From: CAG-841 sp963614875
GTDB lineage: Bacteria > Bacillota > Clostridia > Oscillospirales > CAG-272
NCBI GenBank assembly: GCA_963614875.1
Contig: CAVEFC010000013.1
Span: 1-36,513 of the forward strand
DNA: 36,513 nt
Reading direction: 5' to 3'
Under the pieces are notes generated by a model. That model was not told the origin of the DNA. It searched no databases and saw nothing but the letters and a program-made list of their open reading frames with translations. Both the position numbers and the translations under genes were made by a program. Shown in pieces: positions 8,124 to 17,100 of this stretch (positions are counted from its first letter, which is position 1; each line of letters opens with the position of its first letter).

Positions 8124-10403
8124 ATGCTGAAAAAACCGTTTAACATAATAATCAGCGCGATATTGACTCTTGCAATTCTGTTTGTGACGTGCGTGAGCAC
8201 CCTCGCCGCGACCTATACGGGAAAGACGTACGTAAAGGAAGTTGTTTTAAGCTACGGCAAAACGGCGGAGGAAGCGAAAAAATGGCTCACCGACAACGGC
8301 TATACGGTGCTTAATTACGACTTAAACGAAGACGCAGACGATCTTTTCTCGACGGAAAGAGCCGTGTATCTCGGCTATAAGACGACCAAAAACGCCGACG
8401 AAGCCATAACGGATATGAAGCTTATGAATATGAAGGGCAGCTACAGCGTTCAGGATTATCAGATTCTGCTCGAAGATCAGAAATCGAATATCCGGCTGTT
8501 TATAAACAACTTCGTTACCGCCATAAGCGAATACCGGAAAAATTACGGCGCAGGTCAGGCGCGCGCTCTTATGGCGTATGAAATGCTCAATCTTCTTTAC
8601 GATCCCGACACGGAGCAGACCTTGGGCGATCTTTTCCTGAACAAAATAAGGGAAGAATACAGCGACAAAGAATGGGAGGCTCTCTCCGATGAGGAGAAAG
8701 CCAAAACCGCCGATATGACGACCATTCTTATGCAGGCAAACGGCACGGCGGTTCTTGTTATCGAACAGCTTATCGCTCTTGCCACCGATTCAAACGATTC
8801 CGTCTGGTCGGAAAGATACGCAGCCGCCAAAACCTATGACGAAATGGTGGACGAGCTTGCGGAGGAAGAAAATCTTACGATAAATCAGGCTGTGAAAAGG
8901 CTCGCCGCGGAATACGACAGCGACGCAAAGTCGATAGCGTCGAAGATTGACGGACTCAAAACCTATTTCGAAACATATCTGAGCGAAGATATAAGAATCG
9001 GCGATTCCGAGGAAAAGCTTGAAGCGTATCAGAACTCTCACGAAAATTTCAATCTTGCCGCATGGGCGGCGGCAGGCACTCAGTACGAGGTGTTGGCATC
9101 GCTTGAAAACGACGACATTTCATTGCTCGAGCTGCTTACGGGCGACGAATACGATATCGAAAACGCGGACAGATGTATGCTTTATCCGCTTGTTTCGGTT
9201 CTGACAAAGGGGCAGAGAGCCTGTATTGACTTTTTGCCGATGTATCAGATTATCGCCATGGGAATAAACGACGACAGCGCGGCAAAAACGGCGATGGATA
9301 CAATAGATGTGAAGGCTCTCGGAGAGGATGCCGTTTCGGTTTACGACGGCGTTGACCGTTCGGTTTTCGGCAGTCAGGTCGCTCTGACGGGCGAAGCATA
9401 CAAGCTTCAGAATTCGTCCGACGCAAACGCCACGGACAACTGGTTCAACGACGGTCTTTCTTCCGCGACAAAGATAATGCTTATTTCTCTCGGAGTTGCC
9501 GTTACGGCGACGGTTGCGTCGCTTGCCGTAGGCTTCGGTTTTGCAAAGGGCGCTCTTGCCGCTTCACAGCTTACGGCGGAAGCCGAAACAAAAATGCTTA
9601 TGGTTTCCGACCGCGCACTGACTAACGATGTGGTGGCATTGGCGCAAAGAATCGGATCGGACGACAGCTTTGAAATAGCGGTCGATGCGATCGACAGCAG
9701 TGATCCCGTTATGAGCGCTCAGATGAAAAATATGTCTGCGATCGGCTCCAAAAGTATGTGGAGCAAGGTCTTCAAATATGCCGGAGTTGCCATGTTTGCC
9801 GTTTCGGCGGTGCTTATGATATGGTCGGCATGGAATATATACAGCGATCTGCAGAAGTATTACAACGTCGAATTTACCCCGATTCCGATGCATATGGTCG
9901 ATCAGGGCAAAAACGACAGCGGCGAAAAAATCTTCACCTATTATACAGCCGTAAGATGCAACAGAGAAGAGGCTCAGCTTGTTTCCGACAGCACAAAGAT
10001 ACTCGGAGGCTTCGGCGATCTCAACGGCGATGTCGGCAAGCAATGGGTGGCGCTTTATACCACAAATGACAAAACGGCGGGAAATCCCATCACGGCGGAT
10101 TTTGTGGTTCAGTATAAAAACAGCAATATCCCGGGCGATCGCACCGCACTTTCAATGTTCGGCGAAAGCGTGGCGCAGAATCTGACAAACAAGAGCGCCG
10201 GATACACCTACGCCGACGGAGAAGGCGGAATTTATATGTTCTACGGTACGGACAGCTCCGCCTTTGCAGGCAGTATATTTTCAAACAAAACATATGCGCT
10301 GATCGGCGGAGGAGCGGCGGCGGTCTTTGCCGTGATATCATTTTTCGCTGTCGGCGCGGTCAAAAAGAAAAAATCCGAAAGGGAGGTAAAAGAAGATGCT
10401 TAA
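8124..10403 (+). CDS. Tandem paralogue 3 of the MABP-like surface protein
   Basis: ATG at 8124 is preferred over an upstream in-frame ATG at 8046, which lies inside the preceding gene. It follows AGGGGGAC, and the resulting N-terminus MLKKPFNIIISAI matches the paralogues. The 759-residue protein has the same order of parts: signal peptide, YVKEVVLSYGKTAEEAKKW and NYDLNEDADD beta unit, helical domain with SDEEKAKTADMTTILMQ, YDGVDRSVFGSQVALTGEA, membrane segments near 448-479 and 548-573, FTPIPMHMVD, ALYTTNDKTAGNPITA, GGIYMFYG, and a C-terminal helix near 721-746 with a KKKKSER tail. It is more diverged than the first two copies. Its stop overlaps the start of the next gene by 8 bases, which implies translational coupling. 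Confidence 0.85.
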   Translation: MLKKPFNIIISAILTLAILFVTCVSTLAATYTGKTYVKEVVLSYGKTAEEAKKWLTDNGYTVLNYDLNEDADDLFSTERAVYLGYKTTKNADEAITDMKLMNMKGSYSVQDYQILLEDQKSNIRLFINNFVTAISEYRKNYGAGQARALMAYEMLNLLYDPDTEQTLGDLFLNKIREEYSDKEWEALSDEEKAKTADMTTILMQANGTAVLVIEQLIALATDSNDSVWSERYAAAKTYDEMVDELAEEENLTINQAVKRLAAEYDSDAKSIASKIDGLKTYFETYLSEDIRIGDSEEKLEAYQNSHENFNLAAWAAAGTQYEVLASLENDDISLLELLTGDEYDIENADRCMLYPLVSVLTKGQRACIDFLPMYQIIAMGINDDSAAKTAMDTIDVKALGEDAVSVYDGVDRSVFGSQVALTGEAYKLQNSSDANATDNWFNDGLSSATKIMLISLGVAVTATVASLAVGFGFAKGALAASQLTAEAETKMLMVSDRALTNDVVALAQRIGSDDSFEIAVDAIDSSDPVMSAQMKNMSAIGSKSMWSKVFKYAGVAMFAVSAVLMIWSAWNIYSDLQKYYNVEFTPIPMHMVDQGKNDSGEKIFTYYTAVRCNREEAQLVSDSTKILGGFGDLNGDVGKQWVALYTTNDKTAGNPITADFVVQYKNSNIPGDRTALSMFGESVAQNLTNKSAGYTYADGEGGIYMFYGTDSSAFAGSIFSNKTYALIGGGAAAVFAVISFFAVGAVKKKKSEREVKEDA

Positions 10404-12627
10404 AAAGCCTTTGCGTACAGTCATCACAGTGATGCTGGCTGTTGCTATCTGTGCCGTCAGCTGTATAAGCGCGTTTGCCGCTTCGGCAAAGGCAAGCTAT
10501 ATTTCGGATATTGTGCTGTGCAGCGCAGCCTCATCAAAAGAGGCTGAAACAAAGCTCAAAGAGCAGGGCTACAAGCTGCTTTGCTCCGACAGCCTAAATA
10601 ATTATCTTCCCGAGGGTATGTATCTGGGATACAAATCCACGGCAAACCCCGATGAAGCGATAACCGATATTTCCGCAATGAATATGAACGGCAGATACAG
10701 CTTTTCGGATTATGAGGTTCTGCTTGAAAAAATGAAGGAAGACGTATCGACGACGGTGCGCGGTCTTGTCCCGATGATAACAAGCTACCGCGAAAACTAT
10801 AATTCCGGAGCCGCGATCGCACAGGAGGTTCATCATATTCTCAACGTGTATTATGAAGACGATTCCGGAAAAAATATGGGCGATTACCTTCTCACCTGCG
10901 ACCTTGACGATACGACCGATATAACAAAGGTCTTTATGCAGAGCAATTCCGCTTTTATCGTCAATATTCAGCAGCTTCTGTTTCTTGCCGGCGAAAGCGA
11001 CGCCGACAGGGCGTGGATAGAAAAAATGGCGGCGGAGGATCCGGATGTTCTTGTCGATACATATATCGACTCCTATCCGACGCCGAACAGGGCATACAGG
11101 GCGCTCGCCGCGGATTACGGCGATATCGCCGACACGATAAGCCTTACATGGAACACCTTTTATGAAAATCTCAGCAAGGTAAAATCGGAATATTTTATCG
11201 AAAACGGAGATACGCTTGAATTCAACGAAAAAGCCGCCGACGCAAAAGCCGAAGCTCTTTCAAAGGAAGGTCTGTCCGAAGCGGGCAAAAATCTGACAAA
11301 TGAAGAATTCACCTCGGCTGTCGATCAGAATGCAAAAACGGCGGAGGTCTTTGACAGCGCGGCTGATATAGCGCTTATCGATTATCTCAACGGTATCGAA
11401 TACGGCGACGGGACGATGCTTACGTTCTTTATGCGCGATATAGACGAGGTTGACGAAACCGAGCTTTATACGCTTGCGTATTTTATGGGCAGCTCGCTTG
11501 CGGCTCAGGTTGCAAACGTCGGAATCTGGCAGGTTGTTTCGCGCACCGTGCTTGACGGCGACAAGGCGACAAGCGACAGCTTCGCAAAGATAAACGCCTG
11601 CATTGACGGCGCAAAGCTTATTTCGATGTACGACGGCGTCGATCGCAGTCTTTTCGAAAACGGCGTTGCTCTGACGGGCGCGACCGTAAGCAAGCATGTA
11701 TCGAGCGGCAGGGAGTGGTCGGACGGCTTGTTCGGACGCATTTTCCAGCCCGACAGCGAATTCAAATGGGCGGATTATTTCACGTTTTATGTAGCGCCTA
11801 TGCTCGGCTCGTTTATTCTCTGGCTCGGCGCGCACGTCGGAAACGTTCTTCTTGACGGCGCGGTTTCGAAAATGACGGTGGCGGCAAATGCCGATCTTCT
11901 TATAAGAAATGCGGGCGAGCTTCAGTATGAACTGATTTACAATGCGCCCATTTACGAAAGAACGGGCGGCGTGTTCGGATTTCTGGCATTCGGAAAAGGC
12001 TCATTGTCAAGTCAGTCAATGGCTTTCCGCGTTCTGCGCTTCTTCAAGGTAGGCTTCTTCTTCCTGACAGCCGTTCTGACGGTCGTTTCGATAGTTATGC
12101 TTTTTGTCACGATCTTCTCGTCCGACGACGATACGGGAGTTGCGGAATATTCTCCGATACCGAATCATATCGTTGACACGGTCAGCACCGAGCACGGAGA
12201 CGATTATGTCGCATACAGTTATGTGAAAAATCTGAACGGCAGCGCGGGAGATCTGAACAATTATGCCGGCAAAAACGGCTGGCTTGTGCTTTATTATACG
12301 AAGGATCCGTCCGCCGGAGCGCCGATCACAACGAATATGAAGATAGTAAAAGGCTCTGCAAATTCACCTCTCGATTATGAAAACGTGACTATGTTCGGCG
12401 AAGCAAACGCGGTAAATCTTTCGTCAAAGGATTATACCGGAGTTGACGACACGGCAAAAGGAACATATCTGTATTTCGGGCGCGGAAGCGTCAGCACGGC
12501 GGGCTCGGTTCTGCTCAACGGAAAATTTGCGCTCTCCATAGGAGCGGGAGCCGTATTCGGCGCGCTTATCGGAGCGTTTCTGCAAAAGCCGAGGAAAAAG
12601 AAAGAGTCTGCCGAAGCCAATTCATAA
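10396..12627 (+). CDS. Divergent fourth paralogue of the MABP-like surface protein
   Basis: The start ATG is preceded by GGGAGG at 10381-10386, inside the end of the previous gene. The 743-residue protein keeps the family order but only the key motifs: MLKKPLRTVITVML signal, YISDIVLCSAASSKEAETKL, EGMYLGYKST-NPDEAITDI, DITKVFMQSNSAFIV, YDGVDRSLFENGVALTGA, and membrane segments near 460-486 and 548-573. After these come YSPIPNHIVD, LVLYYTKDPSAGAPITT, GTYLYFGRG and a C-terminal helix near 711-730 with a KKK tail. The helical middle is shortened and the usual EEKAKTAD stretch is absent. It appears to be an older member of the family than the three copies upstream. Its function is unknown and inferred to be that of its paralogues. 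Confidence 0.85.
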   Translation: MLKKPLRTVITVMLAVAICAVSCISAFAASAKASYISDIVLCSAASSKEAETKLKEQGYKLLCSDSLNNYLPEGMYLGYKSTANPDEAITDISAMNMNGRYSFSDYEVLLEKMKEDVSTTVRGLVPMITSYRENYNSGAAIAQEVHHILNVYYEDDSGKNMGDYLLTCDLDDTTDITKVFMQSNSAFIVNIQQLLFLAGESDADRAWIEKMAAEDPDVLVDTYIDSYPTPNRAYRALAADYGDIADTISLTWNTFYENLSKVKSEYFIENGDTLEFNEKAADAKAEALSKEGLSEAGKNLTNEEFTSAVDQNAKTAEVFDSAADIALIDYLNGIEYGDGTMLTFFMRDIDEVDETELYTLAYFMGSSLAAQVANVGIWQVVSRTVLDGDKATSDSFAKINACIDGAKLISMYDGVDRSLFENGVALTGATVSKHVSSGREWSDGLFGRIFQPDSEFKWADYFTFYVAPMLGSFILWLGAHVGNVLLDGAVSKMTVAANADLLIRNAGELQYELIYNAPIYERTGGVFGFLAFGKGSLSSQSMAFRVLRFFKVGFFFLTAVLTVVSIVMLFVTIFSSDDDTGVAEYSPIPNHIVDTVSTEHGDDYVAYSYVKNLNGSAGDLNNYAGKNGWLVLYYTKDPSAGAPITTNMKIVKGSANSPLDYENVTMFGEANAVNLSSKDYTGVDDTAKGTYLYFGRGSVSTAGSVLLNGKFALSIGAGAVFGALIGAFLQKPRKKKESAEANS

Positions 12628-12642
12628 ACGGGAATGATTTTT

Positions 12643-14121
12643 ATGAAAAACAAAAAAATTATATGTTTTATAACGCTGATGGCACTGCTTTTTTGTCCGC
12701 TTGAAATTGCGGGCGCAGACGAAAGCTGTGCTACCGTAAGCTCCGGAGGCGAGGTCTTTTCCTATTCTTCGTTTGAAGAGGCGTGGAACAGGGCGGCAGA
12801 GCTCGGGAACAGCGGCGAGGTCACCTTCTCTCTGAATAAAAACTGGGAAGCCGACGGCACTGGCTCGCTCGGAAGCGGCTACGGATTCAGCGGCGGAGCG
12901 CTGTCCTATTCCGGCAGAAACAATCTGACGCTCGACCTCAACGGCTGCTCGATCGACAGAAAGCTTTTCGCACCGAAATCAAACGGCGCGGTCATATATG
13001 TCAATTCAATCATGACGATCACCGACTCGAAGAGCGGGGAATATACCGTGTCGGAGCTTTTCCGCGGCGGAGCCGTTATGAACGGCTCAAACTCCGCCCG
13101 CGGCGGCGGAATCGTGATTGCCGACAATGCGACTCTCAATATGAGCGGCGGCACGATTCTCAACTGCGTTTCGTCCGATGACGGCGGCGCGATAAGCGTT
13201 ATCGGCTCGGGCGCAAAGCTCAATGTAAGCGGCGGAGCGTTTTACGGCAACCGCACCTACGATTCGTCGGGCGAATGCTGCGGCGGCGCAATTTACAGCT
13301 CAAAGGCGACGGTCGATATTTCAAATGCGGTTTTTGAAGGAAATTACGCCGAGGACAACGGCGGCGCGATATACGCGGTCGACGGCAGTCTTTCGGTTCG
13401 TAATTCTTCGTTTTATTCAAATTTCTCGGAAGAGGAGGGCGGCGCGATATCCGTTGACGGAAGCGTCAGAACCGTGATACGCGACAGCCTGTTTTACGCA
13501 AATTCTTCGGACGACGACGGCGGAGCGGTCTATTGCGATTCCGACGGCGGAACGTACTTTTACAATTGCAGTATGTATTATAATCATTCCGCATCGGAGG
13601 GCGGCGCCGTTCACATAAACGACGACAAGGTATTTGTTATCGGCGGCACATACCGCTACAACACGGCTGACGAATACGGCGGCGGAATATACGTTGACAG
13701 TATGAACGATATAAACGCGGCAGGAAAGCTTATAATAAAAGATAATCTTTCAAAGGGAAAGGAAAGCGATCTATGCCTTCAGGACGGCATTGTAACGACG
13801 GCGTATCTTTACTGCGGTGGCTTTTACGAAGGCTCGGCGATATATCTTTGCTCGACCGGCACGGGCTCTCGGCTTGCCATCAAGGGCATTGACAAATTTC
13901 AGTACAGTAACTACATTCGCTTTGACAGCGGCTTTGTAGGAGATCCGGTGACGACGACAGCGGTAAACAGCAACGGTATCCGCGCAATAGCGTCGATACT
14001 CGGCAACGGAAACGTTGTTTATATCGTAGTGTCCGCTGTGTTGATTGCGGCACTGATTATCCTTTCCGTGGGAATAAAAAAGAAAAAAGAAAGGGAGAAA
14101 AAAGATGACCAAAATCAGTAA
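12643..14121 (+). CDS. Secreted parallel beta-helix protein with GGAIY-type repeats and a C-terminal membrane anchor
   Basis: ATG at 12643 is chosen because GGGA at 12630-12633 abuts the alternative in-frame ATG at 12634 but is well spaced for this one. The 492-residue protein has a signal peptide (KNKKIICFITLMALLFCPLEIAGA). It then has a right-handed beta-helix-like region (about residues 90-390) with repeated GGAI/GGAV turns and asparagine or serine ladders: GGGIVIADNATLNMSGGTI, GGAISVIGSGAKLNVSGGAF, GGAIYAVDGSLSVRNSSF, GGAVYCDSDGGTYFYNCSM, GGGIYVDSM. These resemble polymorphic outer membrane protein (PMP) and pectate-lyase-type helices used in adhesins. A C-terminal helix (about 459-479) and KKKKEREKK tail anchor it. 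No catalytic motif is visible, so adhesion or scaffolding is more likely than enzyme activity. It overlaps the next gene by 17 bases. Confidence 0.85.
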   Translation: MKNKKIICFITLMALLFCPLEIAGADESCATVSSGGEVFSYSSFEEAWNRAAELGNSGEVTFSLNKNWEADGTGSLGSGYGFSGGALSYSGRNNLTLDLNGCSIDRKLFAPKSNGAVIYVNSIMTITDSKSGEYTVSELFRGGAVMNGSNSARGGGIVIADNATLNMSGGTILNCVSSDDGGAISVIGSGAKLNVSGGAFYGNRTYDSSGECCGGAIYSSKATVDISNAVFEGNYAEDNGGAIYAVDGSLSVRNSSFYSNFSEEEGGAISVDGSVRTVIRDSLFYANSSDDDGGAVYCDSDGGTYFYNCSMYYNHSASEGGAVHINDDKVFVIGGTYRYNTADEYGGGIYVDSMNDINAAGKLIIKDNLSKGKESDLCLQDGIVTTAYLYCGGFYEGSAIYLCSTGTGSRLAIKGIDKFQYSNYIRFDSGFVGDPVTTTAVNSNGIRAIASILGNGNVVYIVVSAVLIAALIILSVGIKKKKEREKKDDQNQ

Positions 14122-17100
14122 AAACAAAGTTCATTTTATTCTTTCTTTAGTGTCTGTTCTGCTTTTGGTGGCAATCGGATTTACGGTATACGGCTTCGAT
14201 TTCGGCGCTGTTTATACCGCCGCCGGCGCAACATATGTTTCGGAGGTTCGGATTTTCGACGGGAACAGTCTTGACGAGGCGGTGAAAAAGTGTGAGGACG
14301 CAGGCTTTATCGCCGTCAAAAAGAATATAAATCATTCGGCGGACGGCGACAAAAAGGAAAACGGTATTTATGTGCTCGGTTACACAACGACCGACAACGC
14401 TGACGAGGGCATCACGAATATTTCGATGCTGCAGATGAACAGCGGCTATCAGGATTACACATACGGAGATATTGCCGAAAGAGCCATGGAAAAGCTCGGA
14501 AACGTTCCGACGGAGCTTTCCTATGCGGTGAAGGAATTTGCCGAAAATTATAAAAAGCAGAGTCCGGCGGCGATTTCGGCACTGCGTACCCTCAACTGCT
14601 ATCATATCGACGAGCTTGACAATATAAAGCTCGGCGACTATATGGTAAGCGACGACTGCACCGTTGATTTTATAAAGAAGCTCCTTTCACGTTCAAGCAC
14701 GTCGATGGTTTCGACCTTCTGCAATGCGCTTGTTGCCGGCGTTGCCGACTACGGCGAAGAAAACTGGGCAGCAAGGCTCGGCTCTTCGGATGTGAAAGAA
14801 AAGCTCAAAAACGCAGACAACGACAGGGCGCTTGACGTTCAGTACAAGGTTCTTGCAACAGAGCTTGTAAGCAGTCTTCAGGCGTTTTCAAACGGCTACA
14901 ACGCCGCCGTCAAGCGATACGAAGAAAATGGGGGCAAGCTTCAGACTATCGAAGACGATACGAAAAAATCAACCGAAATATCCGAGCAGACCGTTACGGA
15001 TAAAACCACCGGAGGAAAAATCAAAAGCGAAAACGGCGACGCGATGTATCTCAGCGCGTATGATGTGCTTAACGGATACAATTACGACGAAACGACAAAG
15101 CTCGGCGATTATATCGTTTCTCTCGGAAATTCGTCTTACGATGAAATAGAAAATCTGAGAAAAATCTATCCGCTTGTCGACAGTCTTACCGACGGACAGG
15201 TTGCGACGATGCGACTCAGCGGCGTTGCGTTTTCGGCATTTTATCTGGTGAACGAAAAGGGACTTATCGATGAAACCGACAAGCAGATCGAGCCGATAAT
15301 AAAGGAAATCAAAAAATATACGGGCTCTGACAGTATGTCGATATGGATCGGAACGGATCAGACCGTTTACAATCAGAAGGTTGCCGTGACAAACGACGCA
15401 TACAGAGCAAATTCCGCAGGGCAGATATATAACACCCTTACCACGCCCGACGGAGTTGACACCTTCCTTTCGGAAGCTCTGTCAAAGCTTGAACTCATTC
15501 AGCTGGTTGTCGGCGTCGGCTGGATACTCACCTGTGTAACAGCCGGTATAATAAATGCCGCCATAGGCTTCAGCGCGGCGTATGTGGGAGTATCTTCAAG
15601 CGTCTGGGCAATATGCTGTGCCGGCATCGGCGCGGGAGCAGTCGGCTCGATTCTCGGCATAATCGGCTGTGCATTTATAATTCTGAACTATATTGCGCTC
15701 GCGGCGCTGGTAATCGTTCTTATCGCGCTGCTTGTGAAATATCTGTGGGATCTCTTTACGGATGACGACGCAGAGGAGTTCACGCCCATTCCGACCGTAA
15801 TATTCGATATCGCTCAGAACAGATATGTCAGATATGACGTTGTGACGCAGGACGGCTCTCCGGCAAACATAAACGGCGCAAACGCAAGAAGATGGAACGC
15901 TCTTTACACGACAAAGAGCAAATACGCAGGCGATCCTATCTGCGCTTCAGGTATGTTTGGTCTTATCACGGTGCAGTATGACGACAATATCACGCCGCTC
16001 GGCTATAAGCCAGTCAAATGCTTCGGAGAGGTCGGTGCGGCTAACCTCAATGCAAATTCAAGGTCGGATTCGTCCTCGGTTTATATGTTCTGCAGAACTA
16101 CAACAAGCGAAATAAACGACGGCGAAACGACAAAAACCGACGACGGCACGCTGTATATTTCAAAGCTTTCTCTTTCGGTCGAAAGCAGTGAAACCGCGGC
16201 AAAAGCCGCGCTTACAAAATCGGGATACAAGGTTCTGGACGTAAATCTTACGCCTGTCACCGCGTCCCTGAAAAAATACACATATCTCGGCTACGCCACG
16301 ACGACAAATCCCGATGACGCCATAACGGACATCAGAATTTCACCGAGAAACTCCTCCGACGCCTATCTGTTCGGAAACGCTTCGTACACGTCGTGCGGAA
16401 CGACTCCGACGGGGGACACTCTCTACTATACGTCGTACAAATCGGCGGGAAGTCCGATTCTTGCGGATATTGTTGTAAAATATACTCTTGACGACGTTCC
16501 AGAGGGCTACGAGCCGGTAAATATGTTCTGCGGCGGCAACGCCTATAACCTCAATATCGGCAGTGAAGTCGACAACGTTGTGGAAAGAGATCACAGGTCG
16601 CAGACCTACGAGCATTGGAACGACAGGGGAAGCTATCTCTATTTCAAGCCGTCCGTATCCTATACCGACGGTGAGGAATACATTTCGGGAATAGTTCTTG
16701 TCGCGGGAAACGGCACCGGAAAGCTCAACAACTCCGCAGACCACTATATAAAAGCATTAAAGCTCAACAAATTAAGCGATCTCAGCCTGACGCACGCCGC
16801 ACTGCTTCAGCTTCCGACAGAGGCTCACGGAATGGTGTCGGAGGAACGCTGGGCAACGAATGTCGAAACCTACATCTGCTATACGACAACCCACAATCCG
16901 TACAGAGCGATATACGGCATCAGATCTTACACCGCGGCTCCAGGAAATTATTCCGTTCCGGTTTATCTCGGGACGGCGACAGCCGGTTCGTATGCGGTCT
17001 GCGACGTTATGTTTGAGCTTCCGTACCTTGTGAGCGGAGGCAGCTCGCCGGAACTCTACCTGAGAGGAATTTACGAAACACATTCGTATCAGTTTGCAAG

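Larger units (their letters stand above)
3603..12627 (+). repeat. Tandem array of four paralogous genes
   Basis: Four consecutive genes of 743-759 codons share domain order, signal peptides and many identical blocks. The first two are nearly identical at nucleotide level over their first 250 bases and again over the region encoding FIPIP through the C-terminal beta unit. The middle sections differ, so conservation is mosaic. This is the pattern expected from tandem duplication with ongoing conversion of the two ends. Confidence 0.8.

Noticed and set aside
3603..12627. Phage tail or contractile-injection structural genes
   Set aside because: All products have signal peptides and membrane anchors, and no baseplate, sheath, tape-measure or lysis gene is present.
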